Source: Nitrobium sp046350935
Lineage (GTDB): Bacteria > Nitrospirota > Thermodesulfovibrionia > Thermodesulfovibrionales > Dissulfurispiraceae
Assembly: GCA_046350935.1 (NCBI GenBank)
Contig: JAXLZK010000004.1
Coordinates: 1-64,000, forward strand
Reading direction: 5' to 3'
Length of the DNA: 64,000 bases
Positions within the stretch are counted from its first letter, which is position 1. Each line of letters begins with the position of its first letter. This document shows, piece by piece, positions 16,522 through 23,852 of the stretch. A program made the translations under genes and the position numbers. The notes under the pieces were generated by a model. That model worked only from the letters and a program-made list of their open reading frames with translations, searched no databases and had not been told where the DNA came from.

Positions 16522-17094
16522 CTATCGGGACATCTCCTTTTTCATCTTTTCGATTTCGAGGTCCACCTGCTTCGATCCCTCGATCACTTTGAGTACCTCC
16601 GCCCAGGTCTTCGCCTGCTCGGCAAGGGGGCTTTGCGGGTACTCCTTTGCCAGCCTTTCAAAAAGGTCCTTTGCTTTCGCGTACTCCTTTTTAGGGTTCT
16701 TATAGTGAATGGCGAGCAGCGCCATGGTGAAGAGCGCCTCGTCTCCGGGAGAGCCCTTCCCCGCCAGGGAGAGGGCTTTCTTCGCTTCTTTCTGCGAGAG
16801 GTCGAGATCCCCCTGCGAAAGGAACCTCTTCGAGCGGAGCAGGTGTACGGAGGCGGGTTTAAGGCGGCTCTCCTGCTGCTTCTTCTCCTCCTCTTTCCTG
16901 CCTTCTCCGGCGCCCTCCTCCTTCTCCTCCCCGGGAACGTCCGTCTTGACGCTCTCCTGCCTGCCCTTGTCCGGAAGAGGGACCTCCGTTTTCTTGTCTC
17001 CCTGCAGTGCGGCGCAGCCCGCAGCGAGGAAGAGCATCAGGCAGGCAAGGTAAAGATAAACGAGCTGCCTTCCCCCGGTTCGCTCTCCACCCAT
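16522..17094 (-). CDS. QseG-like lipoprotein with TPR-type repeats
   Basis: 190-residue lipoprotein: lipobox LAAGC (Cys near residue 27) after a short hydrophobic segment, then a long Lys/Glu-rich charged linker, then helical repeats (HLLRSKRFLSQGDLDLSQKE and KDLFERLAKEYPQSPLAEQA) of tetratricopeptide character. It sits between the kinase and regulator genes exactly as QseG (YfhG) does in QseEGF operons, where it helps signal across the envelope. Its first 58 nt overlap the end of the kinase gene, implying coupled translation. Sequence similarity to E. coli QseG itself cannot be judged here. Confidence 0.7.
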   Translation of the reverse strand: MGGERTGGRQLVYLYLACLMLFLAAGCAALQGDKKTEVPLPDKGRQESVKTDVPGEEKEEGAGEGRKEEEKKQQESRLKPASVHLLRSKRFLSQGDLDLSQKEAKKALSLAGKGSPGDEALFTMALLAIHYKNPKKEYAKAKDLFERLAKEYPQSPLAEQAKTWAEVLKVIEGSKQVDLEIEKMKKEMSR

Positions 17095-18482
17095 ACTTTT
17101 CCTCCGTGAGCGGTGATGATGTGCTTTACCAAAGCAAGCCCCAGACCGCTTCCCTTTCCCTGGTACGCCTCCGTCGGGGGGACTTGCTGAAATTTATCGA
17201 AAATAGAGCCGAGATACTCCTTCGCAATGCCCGGGCCCGTATCGGTCACCACCACCATCAGGTTTTCCGCGACGGAGCCTGTCGAGATGGTCACCTTCCC
17301 TCCGTGCTGGGTGAATTTGACCGCGTTCCCGATGAGGTTCCGGAGCACCTGGAGGACCCTCTCCCTGTCCATCCTCACGTCGGGCAGAGCGGTGCTCTCT
17401 TCAGTCAGGAGCTCTATCCCCTTCGCCTCCGCCAGGAGCCCCGCCTCTTCAACGGCCCGGGTGATCAGGGGGCGGATAGCTTCCAGTGTGTAGGTGAACT
17501 CCATCATGCCTGCTTCCATCTTCGAGAGGTCCATGACCGAATTGACCATCCCGATCATGCGGTCGCTCTCCTGAGAGATGATGGCCAGGAGCTTTCTCTG
17601 CCTTTCGGAAGCCTCTCCCCCAACGCCTTCCAGCAGCAGGCTCGTCCCCTCCTTGATGGAGGTGAGGGGGGTCCGCAGCTCGTGGGACATGCAGGAGAAG
17701 AAATCGGACTTCATCTTGTCCACCCTCTTCAGCTTGCTGCACATCGCGTTGAAAGCCTTTGCGAGCTCTCCCAGTTCGGGGGGAGAGGAGATGGCGAGGT
17801 CGTCTTTCAGGACGCCGTCCTCGATCTCCCGGGTCTTCGCAATGACGAGAGAGAGGGGCCGGGTGATGCTCCGGGTGATGGCGAAGGCGACGAGGACCGC
17901 AAGGGGGAGGGTGACCGCCGCGATGGTAATGCCCATCGTCCGCGCCTGATCGCTCCTCTGCCGCAGCATGAGGATCTTGTCGTAGCCGTCCTGCTGACAA
18001 TAGACCCGCATCTTTTTCATCTCTTCCAGCGCCGCCTCCGCCGCCCGCCTCTTTTCCTGGCGGAACCGGTCCTGTTCATAGGGCTCCCCCGCGGCGATGT
18101 GCTCCACCTCCCGTGCGAACAGGTCCTGGTAGCGGTCGTGGTGTGCACTGATTCTCCTGATAAAATCCTGCTTCTGGGGGGTGTCCGCGAGGGAGAGGAT
18201 CGCCTTGGCATAGCGGGCGAAATCATTCCGGGCCGCCACGAACTGGACATACAGGGCTTTGTCTTTGATGATAAGGTACTTCCTTTCATAGCGCATCTGG
18301 GAAAGAAGCGCATCGCCGATCTTTTTCTCGTAATCGACGATGCCGTTATCCACGTCCAGGATGGTGCGGGTAACGGTGTTGAAGTGGCGCATCTGCATCA
18401 CCGTATACAGGCCTGCAGCCATAACGAGCACAAAAATAGCGAGATAGCCGGTAATGAGCCGGGAAAAGATACTCAATTTCAT
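17037..18482 (-). CDS. glrK: Membrane sensor histidine kinase (GlrK/QseE type)
   Basis: 481 residues from MKLSIFSRLITGYLAIF (start 18482). Two transmembrane helices bracket a periplasmic helical bundle of about 150 residues. A HAMP domain (TRSITRPLSLVIAKTREIED), a HisKA domain with the phosphoacceptor in SCMSHELRTPLTSIKEG (His about residue 266) and a full HATPase follow: N box NLIGNAVKFT, G1 DTGPGI, G2 GKGSGLGLALV. The H-box context is typical of GlrK/QseE. It leads the operon with the QseG-like lipoprotein and the NtrC-type regulator. A start further upstream (18551) is possible but lacks family support. Confidence 0.87.
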   Translation of the reverse strand: MKLSIFSRLITGYLAIFVLVMAAGLYTVMQMRHFNTVTRTILDVDNGIVDYEKKIGDALLSQMRYERKYLIIKDKALYVQFVAARNDFARYAKAILSLADTPQKQDFIRRISAHHDRYQDLFAREVEHIAAGEPYEQDRFRQEKRRAAEAALEEMKKMRVYCQQDGYDKILMLRQRSDQARTMGITIAAVTLPLAVLVAFAITRSITRPLSLVIAKTREIEDGVLKDDLAISSPPELGELAKAFNAMCSKLKRVDKMKSDFFSCMSHELRTPLTSIKEGTSLLLEGVGGEASERQRKLLAIISQESDRMIGMVNSVMDLSKMEAGMMEFTYTLEAIRPLITRAVEEAGLLAEAKGIELLTEESTALPDVRMDRERVLQVLRNLIGNAVKFTQHGGKVTISTGSVAENLMVVVTDTGPGIAKEYLGSIFDKFQQVPPTEAYQGKGSGLGLALVKHIITAHGGKVWVESEPGEGSSFIFTLPA

Positions 18483-18795
18483 CGCTGACCTGCTTAGCGG
18501 TTGCCGGGAAATCTGCCTGCCGGGACTGTTTTCAGGAAAAGGTGCCTGCACGGGCGCCGCTGCTCTGTTTCCATTGCGTAGAAGGAGTACGCTTTCTGCC
18601 TACGGGAGCGAAGAAACTGCGTGTATAGACAGATGCCGGAAATCCCAAAGGTTTTCTATAGTAACATTTCACAGTATTTTTTTCATTTCCCCCCAATAAG
18701 GGGTGTAAACACGCCACGCTGCCGGGTCGGCCGGTGCTCCTTTCCGGACAGCTTCTCAACGCGCGCACCGAAAGAAACAACCTTTTTTGGCGTTC

Positions 18796-18812
18796 TGTCG
18801 GAAGAAAAGACA
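18796..18812. promoter_or_regulatory. Candidate activator site upstream of a sigma-54 promoter
   Basis: An inverted repeat TGTC-N9-GACA lies about 83 nt upstream of the -24 element at 18895, a usual distance for an enhancer site of an NtrC-type activator. I recall that E. coli GlrR sites are described as TGTC-N10-GACA, which differs by one base in spacing. The rest of 18483-18795 holds no gene or other clear signal. Confidence 0.4.
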
Positions 18813-18894
18813 TCAGGCGTCGGTTTTCTTTACTGTTCCGGACTATTCAGGCGGCAGCGCTCCGAATAGCGGCGTTATTTCAGCGGGTGCGTAC

Positions 18895-18910
18895 TGGCAC
18901 GTCACTTGCA
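18895..18910 (+). promoter_or_regulatory. Sigma-54 (-24/-12) promoter, divergent from glrK
   Basis: TGGCACGTCACTTGCA matches TGGCACG-N4-TTGCA with GG and GC 12 nt apart. The predicted start is near 18920, about 84 nt before the small gene at 19004. Confidence 0.85.
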
Positions 18911-19003
18911 TTAAAGTGCGCGTATCCCGCTGCAAGGAAACTGCCGGCAAGGGTTCCCGTCTTTTTTTCTGAAACGGACGCAAAAAAGGGACGGAGGGGG
19001 CAG

Positions 19004-19123
19004 ATGAAGAGACTGGTTTCGATTCTGATGGAATCCCCCCTGTATTTGATGCTCCCGTTGCGGGAGAGACTGCTCCTGCTGAAGTACCTGGAAAAAAGAT
19101 ACGGGAAAGAGCTCCCCCTCTGA
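19004..19123 (+). CDS. 39-residue small protein under sigma-54 control
   Basis: An ATG at 19004 preceded by GGAGGGGG opens a 39-codon frame: a basic start (MKRLVSIL), a hydrophobic/amphipathic stretch SPLYLMLPLRERLLLLKYL and a charged end. It is the first gene downstream of the sigma-54 promoter, and a second small membrane protein follows 47 nt later. It may be a membrane-associated micropeptide. I recognise no family. Confidence 0.55.
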   Translation: MKRLVSILMESPLYLMLPLRERLLLLKYLEKRYGKELPL

Positions 19124-19170
19124 AGGGAGCGGAGAGCGAGCCTGTTTTCAGCGCGTTTCGAGGGAGGCTT

Positions 19171-19428
19171 ATGAGGAGAAAGATTTTCATCGTCATTGTT
19201 TCGGTGCTCTACGGGATCTGCTGCCTTCTCGCCGGATGGCTCGCCGGCATCGACAGCGGCTTCGATACCGGGTACCGCGTCGCGTATCTCGAAATGGACT
19301 CTCTCCTGAAGGAGGGAATCATGAGCAAGGTGAGCTTTTTTATCGAGGGGCTGAATATTAAGTTCTTTCCGCGCAAGGACGGGCATATACTAGTCGGCAG
19401 AGAGGAAGGGAGGAGACCCGCGCTGTAA
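19171..19428 (+). CDS. Small single-pass membrane protein
   Basis: 85 residues: basic MRRK, one transmembrane helix (IFIVIVSVLYGICCLLAGWLA), then a soluble tail with EMDSLLKEGIMSKVSFFIEG. GGGAGG precedes the ATG. It follows the 39-codon gene and ends 38 nt before a hairpin with TTTT, so the two small genes form one transcription unit from the sigma-54 promoter. The family is unknown. Confidence 0.65.
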   Translation: MRRKIFIVIVSVLYGICCLLAGWLAGIDSGFDTGYRVAYLEMDSLLKEGIMSKVSFFIEGLNIKFFPRKDGHILVGREEGRRPAL

Positions 19429-19466
19429 ATTTTTCCGACGGTCCGTCGCCTTTCTTTACATCGACT

Positions 19467-19494
19467 GCTCAGCGTGTCCCTCCGCTGAGCTTTT
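19467..19494 (+). terminator. Rho-independent terminator of the small-protein operon
   Basis: GCTCAGCG (19467-19474) pairs perfectly with CGCTGAGC (19483-19490), followed by TTTT. Confidence 0.7.
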
Positions 19495-19812
19495 CTGCCT
19501 GCGCGTGCATTGTTCACTAGTGAAGAACGCATTGAAATAATCAAACATTCTCGCCCTTCTCCCTCCCTTTTGTTTTTTCCTCTGTCCGGAGCCGCCGGGG
19601 CCGCCGGGCGCGCCTTTTTCCCGCTCATCCGAACGGAGCGCCGGTGCGTCTTCTCCTTTTCGCTCTCTCTCTGTAAAGAATTACAACGGCCCCTCTCCTC
19701 ACCCCGTATTTATTTTTGCATGTTTTTGATTTTTCAGCATAAAATGCAGAGGCTTTTTTAGGCATGCTTATTGCTAACCACCTGATGTCTCTCACACGAA
19801 ACCGCTTTGAGG
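19495..19812. other. Non-coding region with no clear gene
   Basis: About 320 nt, pyrimidine-rich in the first half and AT-rich near 19700-19770. It presumably contains the promoter of the signalling gene at 19813, but no convincing -35/-10 pair was found. Confidence 0.5.
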
Positions 19813-22125
19813 ATGAAATGTACCTTTTACGGAATGCTTGATAGAAACGCTCTTCAGCATACTCTCGAGCTCTCTGAGAAGAAATTCTCCATTCTGCAGG
19901 AGATTTCGGCCGCACTCGTCGTCACCGACAATATCGGCGCTATCGCCCATCTCCTGCTCGATCTGGCCATAAACTACACCGGGGCCGAGAAGGGGTCGCT
20001 CATGCTGCTCAACGAGCGGGACGAATTGTATATTCTTGCTGCGCGGGGCATCGAGATGCGGCTCGTCAAGACGTACCGGGTGAAGCGCGGGGAGGGCATC
20101 GCGGGCAGGGTGGCGGAAAGCCGCACCCCGGTGCTTGTGGAGGCGATCGAGAAGGACCCCCGCTTTCAGGGCCTGAAAAGGGACGGCCGCTACAAGACGC
20201 GCTCCTTTATTTCGTGTCCCGTCGTCAGCCGGGACAGGCTCCTCGGCGTGCTCAATATCAACGACAAGAAAGAGGGGAGTCCCTTCACCGAAGACGAGTT
20301 TTCGCTGATAAAGATCATCGCCAACCAGGCCGCCCTCTCCCTCGAAAACGCCTCTCTCCTGCACCGGCTGAAGACAAAAGCGGCGGAGCTGGAGGAAATA
20401 AACGCCCGGCTCATCGAAGCCGACGCGGCAAAGACCGAATTCCTCACCCGGGTGTCGCACGACCTGCGCACTCCCCTCAACTCCATCAAGGGGTCTGTCT
20501 ACTACCTGCTGCATTCCGAGGAGTTGAGCAGGGAGGAGCGGAAAGAGTTCCATACGATCATCTCCGACGAAACAGGGAAGCTCGTCTTCATTGTGGAGGA
20601 CCTGCTCGACTTCCTCAGGATCGAGGATGAAATGCGCAGTACCGGAAAATCCGTGCTTCCCCTCCCCCCTCTGCTCGACGAGGTCGCAGGGTCGAAGCCG
20701 GTGCGGGGTTTTCTCGAAAAAAAGGGAATGCTCCTCGAAAAGAGCATCCCGGAGGGCATGTCCGCGGTGGTGGGGGACAGGGTGCGTATCGTGCAGTTTT
20801 TCACCACGGTGATCGAAGTCCTCGGCGGCTACTGCGAGAGGGGGGACACCCTCAGGATCAGCGCGAAGGAGAATGAGCGCATCGAAGTCTCCCTCATTTT
20901 CCCTCGGAAGGTCCCGGAGAGTGCGGGGGTCCTGTCGAAGTCCTTTGAGGGCGAGTCCCTCTTTCGAGCTGAAAAGGCTGCGGGGGAGAGGATGCGGTTG
21001 TATCTCGCCCGGAAAGTTGCGGAAATGCACCGCTGGACCCTCCGCACTGAGGAGCTGGACTCCTCATTCCGGCTCACCCTGCTCATCCCGAAGAGCCCGC
21101 GCCAAAAGAGGGAGGTGATCGTCGGGATCGCGATGGACCTGTTCATGGAATTCCTTGCCGAACTGCTGGACCTCACCGTCTGCTCCCTGATGCTCGTGGA
21201 CGAGCTGACCGGAGAGCTTGTGATAAAAAGCGCGAGGGGGCTGGACGAGGCAGTGGTCAAGAGGACCCGGATGAAAGTTGGGGACAGAATAGCGGGCTGG
21301 GTGGCGCTTGCAGGAAAACCTCTTCTTATCGAGGACGTGGAGAAGGACCCCTTCTTCATCAGGCGGAGCCCTCCGCGCTACACGACCAAATCCCTTCTCT
21401 CCCTCCCGCTGAAGAGGGGCGACACGGTAATCGGCGTAATGAACCTGAACAACAAAAGGGATGGGACGGCGTTCTCCGAGAGAGACCTCCGTATTGCGTC
21501 GGTGGTGAGCGAGAGGATTTCCTATTGTATCGAAAAGATCCAACGGGATGAGTATGACGGGAGCGATTACCGGCGTTTCCTGGAATCCTTCGCGAGCCTC
21601 CTCGCCGCAGAGAAGGCTTACAGCAAGAAAAACGGCCGCCTGACCGACCTTATGTTCCGTTTGGCCGAGAAAGCGGGAGGCGGAGAAGAAGAGGCGGGAC
21701 TTGCGGCCTACCTCTCGCTGATCTACGACGTCGGACTGATGCTCATCGACAGGAGCGTGCTCGGGAAGGAGTCTCTCCTTCCTTCCGAAGCGCGTACTCT
21801 CAAGGTCCATCCCTATACTGCCGTGGAGCTGCTGCAGGGGATAGAATTCTCCGAGGAAGTGAAAAGGGCCATAGTGCACCACCATGAGCACTACGACGGA
21901 AAGGGGTATCCCGACGGTCTGAAAGGCGAAGAGATCCCCTTCCTTGCGCGGGTCCTCGCGGTGGCGGACGCCTTTACGGCAATGACGGAGGAGCGGCCGT
22001 ACCGGAAGCGCCTTGCCCGCGGGGAGGCGTTCGGTGAGATGAGGCGCGGCGCAGGGACGCTGTACGATCCGAGGATTGTGGACGCCCTCGGGCAGGTCCT
22101 GGAAGAGACGCAGCCCGGCGCCTGA
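19813..22125 (+). CDS. GAF-kinase-GAF-HD-GYP signalling protein with degenerate catalytic domains
   Basis: 770 residues from the ATG at 19813 (a TTG two codons upstream is the alternative). Order: GAF domain (about 20-170), coiled linker, HisKA motif RVSHDLRTPLNSIKG with His about 216, an ATPase-like domain, a second GAF (about 440-575), and an HD-GYP domain to the end. The ATPase domain lacks the N box and the DxGxG motif (TTVIEVLGGY replaces NLLxNA). The HD-GYP domain keeps HHEHYDGKGYPDG near 690 and RPYRK, but the HD pair is YD and the earlier metal histidine is Asn. It is probably a non-catalytic c-di-GMP-related sensor or scaffold. It stands alone in its transcription unit. Confidence 0.82.
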   Translation: MKCTFYGMLDRNALQHTLELSEKKFSILQEISAALVVTDNIGAIAHLLLDLAINYTGAEKGSLMLLNERDELYILAARGIEMRLVKTYRVKRGEGIAGRVAESRTPVLVEAIEKDPRFQGLKRDGRYKTRSFISCPVVSRDRLLGVLNINDKKEGSPFTEDEFSLIKIIANQAALSLENASLLHRLKTKAAELEEINARLIEADAAKTEFLTRVSHDLRTPLNSIKGSVYYLLHSEELSREERKEFHTIISDETGKLVFIVEDLLDFLRIEDEMRSTGKSVLPLPPLLDEVAGSKPVRGFLEKKGMLLEKSIPEGMSAVVGDRVRIVQFFTTVIEVLGGYCERGDTLRISAKENERIEVSLIFPRKVPESAGVLSKSFEGESLFRAEKAAGERMRLYLARKVAEMHRWTLRTEELDSSFRLTLLIPKSPRQKREVIVGIAMDLFMEFLAELLDLTVCSLMLVDELTGELVIKSARGLDEAVVKRTRMKVGDRIAGWVALAGKPLLIEDVEKDPFFIRRSPPRYTTKSLLSLPLKRGDTVIGVMNLNNKRDGTAFSERDLRIASVVSERISYCIEKIQRDEYDGSDYRRFLESFASLLAAEKAYSKKNGRLTDLMFRLAEKAGGGEEEAGLAAYLSLIYDVGLMLIDRSVLGKESLLPSEARTLKVHPYTAVELLQGIEFSEEVKRAIVHHHEHYDGKGYPDGLKGEEIPFLARVLAVADAFTAMTEERPYRKRLARGEAFGEMRRGAGTLYDPRIVDALGQVLEETQPGA

Positions 22126-22218
22126 AAAGACAGGGCAAGGGAGAGGGAAAGAAAGAGACAGAATGAGACAGAATAAGGCAGAGTGAGGCAGAAAAAGACA
22201 GAAAGAGAGAGGAAAGGT
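22126..22218 (+). repeat. Purine-rich imperfect tandem repeat
   Basis: Nearly all A and G on the plus strand, with repeated GACAGAA(T)/GGCAGA(G) units about 10-12 nt apart between 22150 and 22210. No ORF fits. Confidence 0.6.
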
Positions 22219-22233
22219 GTCGTGTGTCTCTGT

Positions 22234-22314
22234 CGTCATCCCGGCCGATCCTCTGAGCCGGGATCCAGTTTTTTTCAATAGGGAACTGGACCCCGGCTTC
22301 CGCCGGGGTGACGG
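22234..22314. repeat. Palindromic dispersed repeat (REP-like)
   Basis: CGTCATCCCGGCC... at the left pairs with ...CCGGGGTGACG at the right, and inner GGATCCAGTT faces AACTGGACC. This is the pattern of the short GTCAT-CCCCG...GGATCCAG palindromes scattered through many bacterial genomes. Only one copy is in this window. Confidence 0.65.
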
Positions 22315-22353
22315 AAAAGGAAAGAGAGAGAAACGGAAGGAAAGCCTGTCTTT

Positions 22354-22374
22354 CCCCTCTTAAGTGAAGAGGGG
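22354..22374 (+). terminator. Perfect 8-bp hairpin without T-run
   Basis: CCCCTCTT (22354-22361) and AAGAGGGG (22367-22374) form a stem with a 5-nt loop, between the repeat and the yqeY promoter region. Confidence 0.35.
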
Positions 22375-22428
22375 GGAGTACCCGGACAGGCTCTCTCCTT
22401 ACCCTGGAAATGCGGTGCATGCAAGACC

Positions 22429-22434
22429 TATAAT
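22429..22434 (+). promoter_or_regulatory. Probable -10 box of yqeY
   Basis: TATAAT 52 nt before the yqeY start, leaving a normal leader that contains AAGGAGGAGAG. The -35 box is weak (TGGAAA, 18 nt upstream). Confidence 0.45.
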
Positions 22435-22486
22435 AGCGGTATACAGAACGACTGACAGGCTGCAGCGGAAGAACAAGGAGGAGAGA

Positions 22487-22957
22487 GTGGAGCTCGTACA
22501 GAAAATCAACAGCGATCTCGCGGAGGCGATGAAAAGTAAGGAGGAGGACAGGGAGCTGACCGTTTCCGTGCTCAGGATGATCAAGGCGGCGGTGAAGAAT
22601 GCGGAGATCTCGAAGCGCGGCGGAGGAGGAGGGCTGACCGAAGAGGACCTTGTCGGCGTTCTTTCGTCCATGGTGAAGCAGCGGAAGGACTCCGCCGAGC
22701 AGTATTCGGGTGCCGGCAGGGAAGACCTTGCCGACAAGGAGAACAGGGAGGTCGGGATTATCCGGCGCTACCTGCCCGAGCAGTTGAGCACTGATGCGCT
22801 GGACGCCCTGATCCGGGAGAGTATACGGCAGACCGGGGTTTCCTCTGCAAAGGACATGGGAAGGCTCATGAAGGAGCTGATGCCGAAGGTGAAGGGGAAG
22901 GCGGACGGGAAGCTTGTGAACCAGCGGGTGAAGGAGATACTCGATAGCCTGCAGTAG
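22487..22957 (+). CDS. yqeY: YqeY/GatB-domain protein
   Basis: 156 residues from a GTG at 22487 preceded by AAGGAGGAGAGA. Motifs of the YqeY family: INSDLAEAMKSKEEDRELTVSVLRMIKAAVKNAEI, ENREVGIIRRYLPEQLS, and AKDMGRLMKELMPKVKGKADGKLVNQRVKEIL in overlapping stretches. This helical module is shared with the tail domain of the GatB amidotransferase, where it contacts tRNA. Free YqeY is often encoded near rpsU or primase genes, but neither is here. The exact function is unclear. Confidence 0.9.
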   Translation: MELVQKINSDLAEAMKSKEEDRELTVSVLRMIKAAVKNAEISKRGGGGGLTEEDLVGVLSSMVKQRKDSAEQYSGAGREDLADKENREVGIIRRYLPEQLSTDALDALIRESIRQTGVSSAKDMGRLMKELMPKVKGKADGKLVNQRVKEILDSLQ

Positions 22958-22959
22958 CT

Positions 22960-23832
22960 TTACAAGGCCTTTCCCGGGGAGGACGCGCCTCTTCCCGCAG
23001 GCGAAAGGGAAAGGCGCTCCAGAAGCTGCATGACCGCGCTGTTCCAGCCTTCCGGACCGATGCCGTCCGCTACGGTGAGATGCGGGAGGCGTATGCGGAG
23101 CTCGTCCCGCCCCCCGGCATGCCGTATGACGATAGGGTAGTCCGCCTGCCGGAGCATGGCGATGTCGTCGGGCCCGTCTCCCAGCGCCGCCGTTACGACC
23201 GGCGCCCCGCCCCCCTGTCTGCGGTAGAACTCGGTCATGCAGGATACCGCTTTCCCCTTGTCGGCTCCGCCGGTCAGGTGGAGGAACCTTCTGCCCCTGA
23301 TGAGCCGAAGGCCTCGTGCCGTAACGGCTGTCTGAAGCGCCTCCTCCCGCTCCTTTTCACCCAGGAAGAGGAGGGGCTCGTCGAAGTCCCTCTCCTTTGC
23401 CCGCTGCGCGGCCTCCATGTCCAGGCCGGTCAGCTCCGCAATTTCTTCCGGCGCCATATCGCCGAACCCCCGTACGCGGAAGCCCTCCTTCCGCAGCTCC
23501 CCCACCGCCTTCCTCAGCAGGGCATAGGGGGTGTCCGCCGCGATGACGTCGTAGCCGCCGCTCTCTGCCGTCGCATAGGGGAAGCAGGAGGCGGAAAAGC
23601 CGAAGTAGCCGCGGGGGACGAAGATGCCCCCCCCGTTTTCCGCGATGAAGGGATGGCTGTTGAAGAGCCTGGCCCGGTAGTATTCGATCTCGGCCCTCGT
23701 TTTGCTCGAACAGAAAATCAGGGGGATTTCTGCGCGCCGCAGGAGCTCGAGCGCGGGGAACGCGCTGTCGCAGGAGTAGGCAGCTTCGTCCAGAAGAGTG
23801 CCGTCGAGGTCGGTGAAGAGAATCAGCTTCAT
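22960..23832 (-). CDS. HAD phosphatase of the mannosyl/glucosyl-3-phosphoglycerate type
   Basis: 290-residue HAD-IIB (Cof-like) phosphatase. Motif I is FTDLDGTLLD at the N-terminus. Motif II is the FCSSKTRAEIEYYRARL region. The family signature PFIAENGGGIFVPRGYF follows, and motif IV is ALGDGPDDIAMLRQADYPIVI. The ENGGGIF segment and length match mannosyl-3-phosphoglycerate phosphatases, which also accept glucosyl-3-phosphoglycerate. It would make the osmolyte glycosylglycerate from the product of the GpgS-like enzyme at 26761. It lies 20 nt downstream of the glycerate kinase gene on the same strand. Confidence 0.85.
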   Translation of the reverse strand: MKLILFTDLDGTLLDEAAYSCDSAFPALELLRRAEIPLIFCSSKTRAEIEYYRARLFNSHPFIAENGGGIFVPRGYFGFSASCFPYATAESGGYDVIAADTPYALLRKAVGELRKEGFRVRGFGDMAPEEIAELTGLDMEAAQRAKERDFDEPLLFLGEKEREEALQTAVTARGLRLIRGRRFLHLTGGADKGKAVSCMTEFYRRQGGGAPVVTAALGDGPDDIAMLRQADYPIVIRHAGGRDELRIRLPHLTVADGIGPEGWNSAVMQLLERLSLSPAGRGASSPGKAL

Positions 23833-23852
23833 GCCGCCTCCCTTCCTGCCGC

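Noticed and set aside
17007..18488. 493-codon plus-strand frame across the sensor kinase
   Set aside because: It opposes a kinase with all motifs; the translation is repetitive Arg/His/Gly with no fold.
22150..22210. CRISPR-like short repeats
   Set aside because: Units are 10-12 nt and imperfect with no spacers of constant size; no cas genes in the window.
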